Source: Carnegiea gigantea (Eukaryota > Streptophyta > Magnoliopsida > Caryophyllales > Cactaceae). From it: a stretch of 64,000 bases of DNA. Made by a program: the position numbers and the translations under genes. The DNA lies in contig JAKOGI010000053.1 in assembly GCA_029747015.1 (NCBI GenBank), positions 1,034,501 to 1,098,500 of the forward strand. The letters run 5' to 3'. Below, piece after piece: positions 1-12,332 of the stretch; positions within the stretch are counted from its first letter, which is position 1; every line of letters begins with the position of its first letter. The notes below the pieces were generated by a model, which searched no databases, was not told where the DNA came from, and was given only the letters and a program-made list of their open reading frames with translations.

Positions 1-580
1 TTCATTAATCTCAGAGAAATTGTTCATTGCATAATACTGAGGTTGTTTACTGGTCCATGGCTAGTTTGTTTTTAATGTGTGGCAATAATAATTTGTTAAG
101 ATAAAGATTATTCACTGAGACTATGCAATTTATTCATTATGTATGTTAAACTTGTTCACTAAACCTTAACTTCCTCTTTTTCAGAAGACCAAACGATGTC
201 CAAGTAGAGTAGAACACCAAAAACTACAAACAGCAGCCGATAGATGCCTCCCAAACGGCTGCAACAGCAGAAGGACAATGACAATTTGGATTGATTTTTT
301 TTTTTTGGCTATATCATGTAAATAGTCAATTAAACAATATGAGAAGATTTTGGTTTAGGATAGTATTTTATGATTACTATTTTTTGGGTCAAGTGTTGGT
401 TGACTCTATATGAAGCATGTATTTGCCGATCATGTACATATATATTTTTGAATTTGCTTGATGAAAATATAAAAGTTGTGAAACTCATTCGTTCATCAAA
501 TGGATATTGTTTATCCATCAGCTTTTATATTGGACATGCGTGCATAAATAGCGTGTACTAACCACTACGTCATATTTTAC
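1..580 (+). other. Unassigned left end; possible last exon of a decayed gene
   Basis: A pyrimidine-rich tract ending in CAG near position 184 looks like a plant 3' splice site. It is followed by a short frame running to a stop at about 320. The translation has a KTKRCPSR-like stretch and no domain I can name with confidence. It could be the tail of a FAR1-like or Mutator-related transposon gene, but that is a guess from general resemblance. The rest is AT-rich with no convincing frame on either strand. Confidence 0.2.
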
Positions 581-599
581 AAAGAATGAATGTGATTAA

Positions 600-1290
600 C
601 ATGATGAACAAATTAAATTCTCATAATGAACAACCTTCAATAATCCAACAAATAAACCAAATATTTTGCAGTGAACAACTACGAGTTAATGAACACATCA
701 AGGTTTGTTAGTGAACAATCATGAGTGACTTAAGTGACAACAATTTTTTCTTCATAAACTAATTATTTTACATTGAACAACCTCTAGTTAGTTTATGAAC
801 AAATCAACCTTTGTAAGTGAACAATCTTGAGTGATTTTTTTTCGAGGATGAGTAACAACCTTAAGTGACTTGAGTAATAATAATTTTTTTTGCCCCTAAA
901 CTGAAGATTTTAGAGTGAACAACCTTGAGTGAATTAATGAACACATCGGTTATTATTAGTGAACAACCTTGAGGACTTGAGTGATAATAATTAATTTTTT
1001 TTCCTTGAAAAAATATGATTAAGAGAAAAGCTAAATACCCGAGAAAAAAGAAGAAAAAGAAAGAACCTTGAGTGACGGAAGTAATAACAACATTTTTGTT
1101 TCAGTTCACTATATATGCAAACTTTATTCACCCCTTTTTTGTTCAATATAAAAATGCTCATTTTATTAACTTGGATCTTTGTACATTCCAATTTGTTCGT
1201 CATATAAGATATTGAACCATAAACAAATTGCCACCTTGAGTGAACAACCTGATGACAGATAATGAACAAATATTTCACTCTCAGTGAACA
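600..1290. repeat. Degenerate AGTGAACAAC / GAGTGACTTGAGTGA repeat tract
   Basis: Variants of AGTGAACAAC, usually followed by CTTGAGTGA and a T-rich run, recur at about 660, 710, 770, 810, 915, 960, 1230 and 1280. Complementary-looking TTGTTCACT forms occur at 1-180. The spacing is irregular, roughly 40 to 130 bases, and no open frame runs through it. It looks like a decayed tandem array or the non-coding flank of a transposon. I do not recognise the family. Confidence 0.5.
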
Positions 1291-1721
1291 TTATCGAGAC
1301 ATACAATAATCCCTAACTTCTGTGCAATTCTCTTTCAACTGTGAATATTTTTTTTAAAAAAAATTGAAAATCGGTATGATAATTGGAGGGAAGAAAGTGT
1401 TAGTTTTCCCCCCCCTCAAAAAAAAAGGAGGGTGAAAAACGGTTAGTGAAAATAGTGGGCAGTTAGATGGGGCTGTGTGAATAATTGACACTAAAAAAAA
1501 AAGATTGACATGGCATGAACACATGGCGTTGACATGGACCTGGGGGTATAAACTCCCAGGTGCATGTAATAATTTGCAATTTAACTGTGAAAGGAGCACC
1601 AGATTGATTCTTAAAAGTCCAGGTGGCATAATATTTCATTGTACAACCCCTTCTCTTTCTCACTTTTTATTCTTTTTTTTTCTGTTTTATATTTTGTGAT
1701 GGGGTATTTTTTTTTTTTTTT
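1291..1721. other. Intergenic, low complexity, no gene seen
   Basis: This stretch has homopolymer runs (A, C and T tracts near 1350-1430, 1495 and 1665-1721) and only short overlapping frames without recognisable motifs. A run of about 15 T at 1707-1721 may be the poly(A) tail of the minus-strand LINE that lies to its right. Confidence 0.4.
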
Positions 1722-1970
1722 GGGGAATCAGAAAAGAGGGTATTCTTTTTTTATCTGTTGGGAAATACATGGGGTATAAGTTCTATATGTAATGTGTTCT
1801 AGCTCTTTTAGCTAATTGCATAGTTTCCTGTACTTGTTCAAGGCTTACCTGCCTAAAGATACAGAATGTAAAGTATTGTTAACGGACATACAGTGTTCTC
1901 ATATCAAAGAAGCTTCGATTGGCTTATCGTCTTCGTTGCTGAGTAGCGTGATGAACTTTGAGTTATGCGT

Positions 1971-4900
1971 CTAAATTTCAATTGTGGTCCATGTGTTCTG
2001 GTAAGCCAGTTCTAGTGCTTTTTCTATTGCGATGGTTGCTGCGATAGTTCGCGATTTGCATCTAGTTCGATCTTGATGCGTCTTTAGAATCAAGCCTCCA
2101 GTTCTCGTTTGGATGGCAATGCCTGTCCAAAGATGTGTTTTTGACCAGGTGCTTGCTGTATAAATGATAACTCTGGGTCCTGGTTGGTTATTTTCCCATG
2201 TTACTGTACAGGTTCTCTCTTTGGCCTGTATGGGGAACGATGCTGTCTGCCGGTCTTTGAGTGCATGCTCTCGTGGACTCATTAGTGTGTGGAGGTTGTG
2301 TTGCAGTATTTCTACTAATTTGAGTGGGTTTCTAGGCAGAGTCTCAAATAATACTCTATTACGAAAGCACCAGATCCTCTATGCAACTGCTGCAAAAATA
2401 GTTATTCCTGTATGCTCTGAGGTTCGGTGTAGGTGAAGTAGCAATGTCCAATCCCTAATCCATTGAGGCCATGGTATGCTAGGATTGGAGTCTATTTTGA
2501 TTGCTAATGGAGAAGTCCATCAGATTAGTTTGGCAAAGTCGCATTCCTTAAAAAGATGGTGTGTCGTCTCTTCCGCTTTCTGACATAGTGAGTAGTCGTA
2601 TGTGCCTTCTATATTGCGGATATGTCTATTTCGTCCAGTGGGTAATGCGTCGTATTACATTTTCCATAAGAAGATTTTCCATCGGGTCGGGATACGAGTG
2701 GTCCATAGGATTTGCCAAACTTTGAGGGGTTTCTGGTCAGACTGTGGCATGTTTCTATTCATGAGCCATTTGTATCCGGATTTGACTGTTTACTGTCCAT
2801 TGCGACTTAGGGGCCAATATAATTCATCAGGTTTATTTGTTGGCCTAATTTGATGTGAAATTATATTCCAAACTACTTTATGGGGAAATAGTTGTGTTAG
2901 GGTTTTCAGGTCCCATTCTATGTGTGATGTATTGAATAGTACTGATACAGCTTGATCTATCCAAGAGTTAGGTTGTACCTGGGACCGTAATCGTATGACT
3001 TGTCCACGACACCACCCGTCTTCAAGTACTCGAACCGTTCGACTGTTGCGGATTTGCCATCTCAGGGCTTCTTTAAATTTAGAAGGAACTGTGACTAATC
3101 CTTTACGTCCCCGCGAGGCATTATTCTCCTTTCATTCGTAGTATGCAGTATCAATCGGAGAGTGAGAACCATATTTTCCATGATATAGTTATGTAAGTAA
3201 AACTTGGCGTTTTGAGTGGATTCGCCATGCTTGTTACATTAGTAATGCCTGATTCCATTTTGTTAGCTCCCATGTTCCCATACCTCCATGTCCACGCGGT
3301 TGTTGGCATTGTTCTTTTTTAATCTAGTGAACTGAATGGATACCTTGGGAGTTTGACCAAAAGAAAGCCATAACCATAAAAGTAATTTTTCGGAGATTGC
3401 TTATCAGGATTTGATACACTGATAAAATGTGGTGGCATAGTGCCCCAATTATGTTGCTAATAAGGATTAAGTGACTTGCCAGCGAAAGGAACTTGGTCTT
3501 CCATCCTTGAAGTTTTCGTTGGATTTTTTCGATCAGGAAGTTGAATTCCCTTGTTTTAGATTTATCGAAGTCCACTAGTACTCCAAGATACTTACCAAAT
3601 GAGTCAGCAGTATTCATGCAGAATATATCTTGGAGCAATGTCTTATGTTCCTCAGTTGTATTAGGAGAGGTAAACATGAATAATTTAGTCTTATTGATAG
3701 TCTTGCCTGATACTTGATAGAATTCCTTTATGATTTGATGCATCTTTTGACAATGCTGTTGGCGAATGGGTGTGAAAAAGATGGCATCGTTGGCGAGCAG
3801 TAGGTGATTAATAGGTGGGCTATTTCTTGACAATTTAATACCTGGACATTCATGCTATTCTTGGGCCTGTAATAGTAATTTTGAGAGGACCTCTATGCAT
3901 AAAATGAAGATATAGGGAGATAGAGGATCACCTTGCCATATGCCTGCCGTCAGTTTAAATATCTGCGATGGTTTGTCATTGATTAAAATGGAATATGTGA
4001 CGGTGGTGATGCATTCCATAGTTAGAGAGATCCAAACTTCAGGGAAGCCAACTTGTCGCAAGACTGCTTCAATGAAATCCAATTCCATAAAATGAAGATA
4101 TATGAACGTATGGTTGATTTGTTTGAGTAATCTTCCTGAGTGAAGCATTTCAAGGATTGCTTCGGTCACATAACCTCCCACAACGTCCCATAATTTGTGA
4201 TAAAATATTGCAGGAATTCCATCTGGGCCAGGCTATTTCCATCCATTCATGTCAAAGATAGTTGATCTTACCTCCTCTTTTGTAGAAGGTTGTGACAGCC
4301 ACTCTGTATCGTCCTGCGTGAGTTGTTTCCTGCATCGTGAGACCACATGTGACAGAGTTTGTCCAGTGTTACTCTCATTGATGGGTTGAGGGGGGCAATA
4401 TAATTGTTGAAAGTAGTTCACAGCATAACAAGTTAACTCGTCCTGATCATCGATCCACCTTCCATCTTCCGCTTGACAGCCCCGAATACAATTTCGAGAT
4501 GCTCTCTCTTTTGCATAATTGAAGAAAAATTTGGTCATGTTATCCCCCAGTATATCCCATCTCAGTTTGCTTCGTTGTTTCCAATAGATATGCAATTCTT
4601 GGATGTTGCTATGTATGTGTTCCACTGATGTACAGTTTTGTGATAGTGGTAGGGTTGAGATTTTCTGCAACTAATTCCTAGAGAATGTTTTCATTCGTAC
4701 TGCAAAGTTGGTCCCACATCTCGAGTCATTCTTGCTTTTTGTGTAAGCGCCACTCCTGACAAAATTGCTTGCTATTTTTGAGTTTGTGAACGAGTTGGTA
4801 CATAAAGGATCCTTGATATTATGTTTGCCATGTGAGTTGGATGCCTTCCTGAATCTCACGACAGAACAGGGCCCATGCTTCCATTCGGTAAGGTTTGCCT

Positions 4901-5619
4901 TTCATTATTTTACGCGCCTGGGTTTGGAGTAAAATGGGGCTATGATCCGAATAAAGGATTGGAAAGTGGATGAGATATGTGTTGTCATATAATTGTTTCT
5001 AATCTGTTGTACAATATGCCCGGTCTAACCATTCAAAAATAAGATTGCCATCGAATAGTTTGTTACTCCAAGTAAATTGTTTCCTTGTGAATGAGATATC
5101 AAGTAAACCGATACTCACCTTCCAGTGCATGAATTCTTGCCAGTTTTTAATTGTTTCACTACCCCTCAATTTGTCAGTATAGTATTCAACTTGATTGAAA
5201 TAATCCATTAGGTGTGTTGGGAGACTTAATTCATGCATATATGATCGAATGGCCTCCCAGACGAGGGGTCGCTCACAGAAATTGGGTGCACCATACACAA
5301 AACATATAGCCTATACTTCATTATACAAGTCTGAAAAACAACATGATACATAATTTTTACCACTATTTAGCATATCCAACATGATATGAGATTTCCATCC
5401 AAGCCATATTCCTCCTGCTTGCCCATGGGGATCCACCCCCACTGTATTGGGGTAGCCCAAAACTTGGAGTCTCGTACAAGCCTTGCAGACATCAGATTTA
5501 GTTTCAAACAAACATATTATATCAAGTTGATATAACCGAACCATATTAAGCAAAAACGGAACTTTAGGGTCGTCCGCATCGCTTCCTAAAGCCCTACAGT
5601 TCCATGTGTAGATCTTCAT
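1971..5619 (-). pseudogene. LINE-A ORF2: endonuclease / reverse transcriptase / RNase H pseudogene
   Basis: The frame starts at the ATG at 5617-5619 with MKIYTWNCRALGS, the usual start of the LINE endonuclease, and ETKS follows near residue 40. The endonuclease runs to about 4900, where SDHSPI keeps the catalytic His. The reverse transcriptase lies at about 3320-4670: GIWQGDPLSPYIF at about 3910, LLLANDAIFF at about 3790, then GKYLG. HHLFKECDFAKLIW at about 2540 marks the zf-RVT region. An RNase H-like stretch with paired W and T/S residues ends at 1971. Several frameshifts and stops separate these blocks. In the polymerase box the usual first Asp of the DD pair is Asn. The element could not be autonomous. 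Confidence 0.85.
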
Positions 5620-5639
5620 GGTTCCTGTGGAGGCTGAGT

Positions 5640-7310
5640 TCGGGCAGCCTCCATCACTCTGTTGGTGTTCTCAACCTAAAACATTAAGGTATCAAAAAGC
5701 ATACTATGGGGGTTATATGGGGGGAGTCGTGTGTGGCAAGCATGAATGCCTTTCCATTTTTTCCTCCTATAATAAGCTATTTGATCCAGATCAATCATAT
5801 GATTATGATGATAGAATGATGTGATTAAATGAGGCGGGGTGTATGAGAGGATCTCACCCGAGCCCTGCATTTCCCAAGTTCTCTTGGCTCTGCCTGGGTG
5901 GTACAAAGGGAGCTGAATTAGTGGTTGGGCCGGCAGACCCAACACCTCTGTTCCACGAGTCGCTCCAAAGCTGTCCAATTTAGTTACATCTCTCATTTGA
6001 GGTGTCTTAGCAGGCCAGGGCAGAATGGGAATTTCCAGTTGGTGTATATGCTATATAGTACACTTCAAAATCAGTTGCGCTTGGTGGGGAGTTGTGCTCA
6101 AACTTGGGGCATTTGGGGTTCGGTGCATGGTAGGAAGGGCTGTGGGTGTCAGCAAGAACTCTGTTAGTCAAGTGTGGTTCTTGTGGGTATTAAAGATTTT
6201 GGAAGTACCGGACATGCGCTCAAATTTTGCAAGTAGGTAGTAGCACCATTGAGGATCTCTATGTGGAGAGCGCATGTACTTGGGGGCCATGCTCGATCGG
6301 GCATTCATGCGAGGATTTACTCTTTTGCCCTTGTCATGACGGAGTCGAGTGACTAGAGCCAGAACATGCCCGAGGAGCACCAGTTGGGTAGCTTGGGCCA
6401 GGCTCTCCATAGGAGAGGACTGGTTGTCTACTAAAAGGGCCAGAGCCACCATCGTTTGAAGAGCTAGAAGAATCACCATCTGATGGGCCATCTCCATAGC
6501 CATAGACAGGAGCTGGGCCATAATCAGGCGAACCCGATTCAAGTAAATCCACACGAGAGGTGAGATAATTTGGGGTGTTAGGAAAGGCCCGAATTCGATT
6601 GGAAAAATAGCTGCACCTAAGGCTCCTAACTAAAGGGACATTTTGCAGTTCAAAGCTGGCATACTTTTGTTCCAGTAAAGTAGTGGCTATGGAGGATGAA
6701 CTAGAACACACGAGTTATGACCGATTCTGCCACACCTTTGCAAAAATGGAAGACATTTACATAACTGAAAGGAGCCCAGAATACTTCATTACAGTCCGTG
6801 ACATAGGCCCCTAGGGTGAGTGGAATTGTGAGGTCGACTCGTACGCGAACTCGAAGAAAAGGTTTAGCAAGTTCTCGTGCGCCCTGAAAACCCACATCTA
6901 CAGGTTCTCCGATTAACCTAGCTAACCCCAGTGCATTTGAGGAATTATGATATAAGGGAGGAATATTATGTATTTGCACCCGAAGGGCTGTATCATCGAA
7001 CCTCCATTGGGACATGGGTTTATCAGCTGGGCTACAGCGTAAGATGTGGAGACCGCCTTTGACAGCAACAGATTCAAGTTGGATGAGAGCGTCGCGATCT
7101 TGAGGGTCCATGCACTGAAACTGAAAGAGTTGACCCATTTTCCGAACAACTATTAAATCTTCGAGATTTCCAAAACATGGAGACAGCATGGCGAACTTCG
7201 TCCACAGAGAAGTATCAGGTGTCAACGAATTGTCCTACCACGGAATGTTCCCAGTCATCAAGCTCATCTGGACTAGGCATTAATAGGCGAAAGACGAGGC
7301 CTTTCTTTGG
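5640..7310 (-). pseudogene. LINE-A ORF1: DUF4283 / CCHC nucleic-acid-binding pseudogene
   Basis: On the minus strand the protein begins near 7300 with an LLMPSPDELDDWEHS-type region, then a DUF4283-like domain (about 6900-7200, with KMGQLFQFQCMDPQDRDAL). A zinc knuckle at about 6700-6745 follows, then a Gly/Ser/Pro-rich tail (about 6340-6640) and a basic C-terminus near 5870. A stop at about 7222 and at least two frameshifts break it. In the knuckle, FHFCK is in one frame and CGRIGHNSC in another, so a one-base deletion has split the CCHC motif. ORF1 of this family binds element RNA with ORF2 in the retrotransposition particle. The start is uncertain because of the decay. Confidence 0.75.
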
Positions 7311-7360
7311 TGGAAGCATGCTGCGTTGGGTTGAACAAAGCAGGGTATGAAAGAGTCTAA

Positions 7361-7649
7361 TGATAGTATCTTTTTAATTTGGCGCGTGCATGGCACATAT
7401 CTGTAACAGGAAGCCGTTAGCTTGTGGGGGAGGGTAGTATAGACTGTTAAATTCTGTTCTAACAACCTTCCTTTTTTTCCGCCATTGCAACTGCTTATAT
7501 ACAGTTAGTCACCTGACAATCGGGGATATGAATGAAATAATCTTTTGGCATCTCTCTTTCTCTCTCTCCCCAATTTTCTCTTCCCCCTCCCTCTTCAGTT
7601 CTCTGCAATCTCTTCCTCAGCTTGAGTTACTCCTGGAAGTGAGATATCA
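7361..7649 (+). repeat. Gypsy-A 5' LTR
   Basis: Begins TGATAGTATC and ends GATATCA. It aligns along its whole length with 12,333-12,640; the differences are scattered substitutions plus small indels in the CT/C-rich tract. It holds a pyrimidine-rich stretch near 7555-7600 and a possible TATA-like GCTTATATACAG near 7493. Confidence 0.92.
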
Positions 7650-7650
7650 A

Positions 7651-7663
7651 TTGGTATCAGAGC
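7651..7663 (+). other. Gypsy-A primer-binding site
   Basis: TTGGTATCAGAGC starts two bases after the LTR end. This is the usual plant site complementary to the 3' end of initiator methionine tRNA, which primes minus-strand DNA synthesis. Confidence 0.88.
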
Positions 7664-7824
7664 ACTCGGTCCTAAGGAATTCTATACTTTTCTGCATTTT
7701 CGACTGGATTGGTTGTTTCCCAATCTGTCAAGCTTCACTGCGAACAAACACAACAATTTTTGCTATTTCGATTAATTGGTTTGCTTGTCCAATTAATCTA
7801 GCTAATTCAATTCCCGAACTCCAG

Positions 7825-8972
7825 ATGGGAATTTCTGACAACACTCGATCTGCTAATGATCAAAAGAAACTAGAAGAATTTTGTCACAGGCTACAGCACT
7901 CGTGGCTGGAATTTCAGAAGGAGATGAAGGAGCAGTTCTTCTGTCACCAAGAACAACAAGAACGGGTCAACAGTCAGCTCAGGGAATCGATCACTGGGTT
8001 AAGTAGACAGGTATTACAAATCTCTACCAAAATGAATGAGCAGGCAAGTTTTCCACAAGGGACACCAACTTACTCTCGAATGGCTAAGGTGAAATTTCCC
8101 AGATTTGAGGGTAGGGATGTTCAAGGATGGATTTACAGATGCGAGCAGTTCTTCAAGGTGGATGAAACCCCTACTGGGTTGAGTGTCAAATTGGCTGCCA
8201 TGCAACTTGAGGGGAAGACTTTTATGTGGCATCAAACCTCTATGAAATCTATTCTCAATGAGCAATGGCCACCTTGGAAGGATTACAAACAAGCCATCTC
8301 GGGAAGATTTGGTGAGCAACCGTTTGATGATCCCTCAGCTGAGCTAATGGAACTTAGACAAACATCACAATCCAACAGTATCAGGATTCTTTTGATGCTT
8401 TACTAAATAGAATTGATGATCTGCCTGTGAGTCATGCTATAAGTTGCTTCCTAAGTGGATTGTCTACTGAGATACAAAGTGCAGTAAGAATGTTTAAGCC
8501 TAAGCCTGTCACATTGCATGATGCTTATTGTTTAGCCAAATTGCAAGAGGCCACTCTACTGTCCATCAAGAGAAGCAGACCCATCCTCGAAAAACCAACA
8601 GTGCATTCTCAGTCCTATAGACCCTCTTCTACAAACTTTAGCCATTCAATAAGTAAAACACATCTGATTGCTAGGACCTTCCAACCTGCCTACTCTGGGC
8701 AAAGTTCTAGCCAGGGGAGCGTTGGTTCTAAACCTAGGAGGGCTGGTAAGGCCTTAACTGCCCAGGATATAGAGGAGAGGAGAGCAAAGAATCTTTGCTT
8801 TTATTGTGATGAGAAGTATACTCCAGGGCATAAATGTAGTGCTCAGATCTACAAATTACAATTGATGAAGGAAGTGGAGGATGAAGAGAATGATGATTGT
8901 GAGGAGGAGATTGAGTGTCAAACTAGAGTGGAGGAAGGAACCCCTTACATATCCATGCATGCCATTGCATGA
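7825..8972 (+). pseudogene. Gypsy-A gag pseudogene
   Basis: I chose the ATG at 7825 (MGISDNTRSANDQKK). An N-terminal helical, Gln/Glu-rich stretch is followed by the capsid region (KFPRFEGRDVQGWIYRCEQFF, about 8090-8150) and RQTSQS near 8370. A frameshift at about 8370-8385 moves the frame, which then continues from about 8380 (ALLNRIDDLPVSHA) to 8972. The nucleocapsid zinc knuckle CFYCDEKYTPGHKC lies at about 8797-8838 and keeps its Cys and His residues. Gag forms the intracellular particle and binds the element RNA. The upstream open frame from 7528 overlaps the LTR and is probably not translated. Confidence 0.8.
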
Positions 8973-8990
8973 ATCAACACCTATCAGACA

Positions 8991-11900
8991 ATGAGAGTTA
9001 CTGGTAGGGTCCAAAATAATTCACTACACATCCTTATTGATTCTGGTAGCACTCACAATTTCTTGGATCTAGCTACAACCAAGAGACTCAGTTGTGATAC
9101 AAAAAACACTGTTCCATTACAAGTTTTAGTTGCTAATGGGGCTACCTTGGTTAGCTCTGCCATATGTAAGAATTTCACTTGGTTCTTGCATGGGGAGCCA
9201 TTTAGTTCTGATGTGATGCTAGTACCCTTGGGAAGCTGTGAAATGATTTTAGGGGTATAGTGGTTGTCCTCTTTGGGGCAGATTTTGTGGGACTTTGAGG
9301 AGCTAAAAATGGAGTTCAGTTATAAGGGCAAGAAGATGGTTCTTAAAGGAGATAGGGGAACTGCAGTACATTGGATGAAAGGGAAAACCATGCTGAGCCA
9401 CTTGAATCCAACCACTACTCCCCAAATCTTCGCTGTACAGGAGCAACCTGTACATTAAAAGCTACTGTGTACTGAGACAGTTGAAAAGGAGCCACAATTA
9501 TCTGCCTTATTGCAAGAATATGCTGACATCTTTGATGAACCTAAAACTCTGCCACCTCATAGAAGCCATGATCATCAGATCATCCTTAAGGAAGGCACTC
9601 CCCTCGTGAATGTGAGACCTTATGGGTGTCCCACATTACAGAAGGAGGCCATTGAAAAAATTGTGAAGGAGATGTTGGAAGCTGGGGTGGTGAGGCCAAG
9701 TCAGAGGCCAATCTCATCTCCAATTGTCTTAGTTAAGAAGAAGGATCGGACATGGAGGATGTGTGTTGACTATAGGGGGTTAAACAAGCATACTGTCAAA
9801 GACAAATTCCCCATTCCAGTTATTGAGGAATTACTGGATGAACTTCATGGATCTAAATTATTTTCAAAGGTGGATTTATGATCAGGTTACTGGCAAGTGA
9901 GGATGGCTCCTGAGGACATTGCTAAAACTGCTTTTAGGACACACGAGGGTCATTATGAGTTTGTGGTCATGCCCTTTGGACTAACTAATGCTCCGTCAAC
10001 CTTTCAAGCACTCATGAATCACGCTTTTAAACCCCATCTCTGAAGGTTTATCTTGGTCTTCTTTAATGATATCCTTACATACAGTCCCACATACGAGCTA
10101 CACTTATCCCACCTGAGAACAACCTTTGAATTACTGAGGGCACACACCTTGTTTGCCAAAATGAGCAAATGCTCTTTTGGTACCAAACAGGTGGAGTATC
10201 TAGGCCATATTATATCACATCAAGGGGTTGCTATTGACCCAAGGAAGATTGAAGCAATGCTCAATTGGCCAACTCCTGTCACCATTAAGCAACTCAGAGG
10301 ATTCCTGGGATTTACTGGTTATTACAGGAAATTTATCAAGGGGTATGGAATCATTAGCAAACCCTTAACTGAGTTGCTTAAAAGTGATTGATTGCTTTGG
10401 AGTCAAGCTGCTGACAATGCTTTCCAGCAACTCAAACAAGCCATGGTAACCGCTCTTGTTTTAGCTTTGCCTGATTTCAAGGAGGAATTTACCATCGAAA
10501 CTGATGCTTCAGGCATAGGTTTAGGGGCTGTTTTGATGCAAAAGGGGCATCCTATTGCTTATATTGGCAAGGCATTGGCTACAAGGCATCAAGATCCATC
10601 AGCTTAGGAAAAAGAGCTATTGGCTGTGGTTTATGTTGTGGAAAAATGGAAACCTTATCTCATAGGCAGGCATTTCATCATCAAAACTGATCACTTCAGT
10701 CTCAAATACTTGTTGGAGCAGAAAATTTCTACTACTTTCCAGAGCAAGCTGCTTCCTAAGTTACTGGGCCTTGATTACAGCATTCTTTACAGAAAGGGCA
10801 GCGAAAATACTGTTGCTGATGCTCTTTCCAGAAACACCAGTGCTGAAATCATGGAGACAGTTCTGAGCTCTATTGACACTGATTTGATAAAGAAGGTGCA
10901 AGAGAGTTTGGTGCAGGTCCCCTACAGCAAATTATCTCAGCCTTGACTTCAAACCCTCAATCGCACCCTAAGTACTCATGGGACCAAGGACTGCTCAAAA
11001 GGAGGGGAAGACTGGTGGTGGGGAGGGATGAACCCTTGAGACAGCACCTTATTAAATTGGTTCATAACTCCCCTTTTGGAGGACATTCTGGAGTAGAAGT
11101 CACTAGTAGGAGGCTTTCCAGCTAGTTTTATTGGAAACGGATGAGAAGGGAGGTGAGAAATTGGGTTAGAAGTTGTGAGGTGTGTCAAAGATGCATCTAT
11201 TGCAAGCCCCTGCTGGAACCCTGCAACCCCTACCTATTCCTAGTGCTATATGGGTTGATATCTCTATGGATTTCATTGAAGGTTTACCTTCGTCAAGAGG
11301 CAAGGATGTTATTTTTGTGGTGGTGGATAGGCTAAGTAAATATGCTCACTTCTTAGCTCTATATCATCCCTTTACTGTGGCAGGGTGGCTCAATCCTATT
11401 TTGAATATATATTCAAGCTGCATGGTTTACCTCAAATCATTGATAGTGACAGGGACAAAATTTTTCTGAGCAATTTCTCGACTGAGCTATTTACACTGTT
11501 GAAGGTGGAACTTCATAAGTCCACTGCCTACCACCCACAGACAGATGGCTAGGCAGAAGTGGTCAACAGGTGCTTGGAGACTTACCTTAGGTGTATGACT
11601 GGGGAAAAGCCTAAGGAGTGGGCCCTATGGTTGCCACTGACTGAGTGGTGGTATAACACCAACTGGCATTCAGCCATTGGTACCACCCCCTATGAAGTGG
11701 TTTATGGACAACCACCCTCCTTGCATGTTCCCCACATTACAGGGGATAGCAAGATAGAGGCTGTTGACAGAAGCGTCACGGCTAGGGAGGAATGCATCAG
11801 AATGCTCAGGTTTCACTTGGAGAGGGCCTAGAATTGGATGAAGCTACAGGCTGATAAGCACATGACAAAGAAGGAACTGCAAATCGGAGACTTGGTTTAT

Positions 11901-12303
11901 GTCAAGTTACAGTCTTATAGGCAAAATTCTGTGGAGCTCAGAACATGCCACAAATTGGCTGTTAAAGTATTTCGGGCCTTCTCCTATTGTTGCTAGAGTG
12001 GGAAAAGTGGCCTATAGACTGCAACTTCCTTCAGCAGCTAAGGTGCATCCTGACTTTCACATCTCTCAGTTGAAGAAACATGTGGGAAATGCACCTGTCC
12101 AGAGCTATCTACCAGACATCAATGAAGATGGGCTTATTAGAGCTGAACCAGTGGCAGTGCTGGATGGGAAATTGGGAAGGAAAGGCAATCATGCTGTGGT
12201 GTATGTGCTTATACAGTGGTCAAATACTCCAAAGGAAGAGGCCACTTGGGAGTTATATTCTGACATGGAACGAAGGTTTCCCCATTTCAACTTACAAGTC
12301 TGA
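8991..12303 (+). pseudogene. Gypsy-A pol pseudogene (PR-RT-RH-IN-chromodomain)
   Basis: The protease has IDSGSTHNF (about 9040). RT runs from about 9600 to 10,390, with [27 protein letters not shown] and FFNDILTYS near 10,060. RNase H (about 10,470-10,830) has ETDASGIGLGAVL and ADALSRN. Integrase has [22 protein letters not shown] and YHPQTDG followed by a stop and AEVVNR. The tail holds a chromodomain-like YVLIQWSNTPKEEATWE near 12,210. Stops occur at 9879, 10,041, 10,389, 10,605, 11,124, 11,550 and 11,829, with frameshifts at about 11,190 and 11,460. In the RT box the first Asp of the DD pair is Asn. The element is therefore inactive. Confidence 0.88.
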
Positions 12304-12319
12304 GGACAAGCTTGAATTT

Positions 12320-12332
12320 AAGAGGGAAGGAT
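12320..12332 (+). other. Gypsy-A polypurine tract
   Basis: AAGAGGGAAGGAT lies directly before the 3' LTR start at 12,333, the expected plus-strand primer position. Confidence 0.8.

Larger units (their letters stand above)
1722..7360 (-). mobile_element. LINE-A: L1-type non-LTR retrotransposon, 3' main part
   Basis: Read on the minus strand this is a plant L1-type element. In order it has ORF1 (DUF4283 plus zinc knuckle), an apurinic-type endonuclease, reverse transcriptase, a zf-RVT region and an RNase H-like domain. Both frames are broken, so it is dead. The 5' tip is separated by the Gypsy-A insertion and resumes at 12,641. The total is about 6.0 kb, normal for the class. The T run at 1707-1721 is a plausible poly(A) tail. 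I could not find a convincing target-site duplication, so both outer ends are approximate. It lies just downstream of the sds22 gene and on the same strand. Confidence 0.85.

Noticed and set aside
600..1290. CRISPR-like array
   Set aside because: Repeats are degenerate with irregular spacing in plant-type DNA; no uniform repeat-spacer structure.
7528..7824. N-terminal extension of the Gypsy-A gag frame
   Set aside because: It overlaps the 5' LTR and primer-binding site, which are not translated in this family, so the ATG at 7,825 was preferred.
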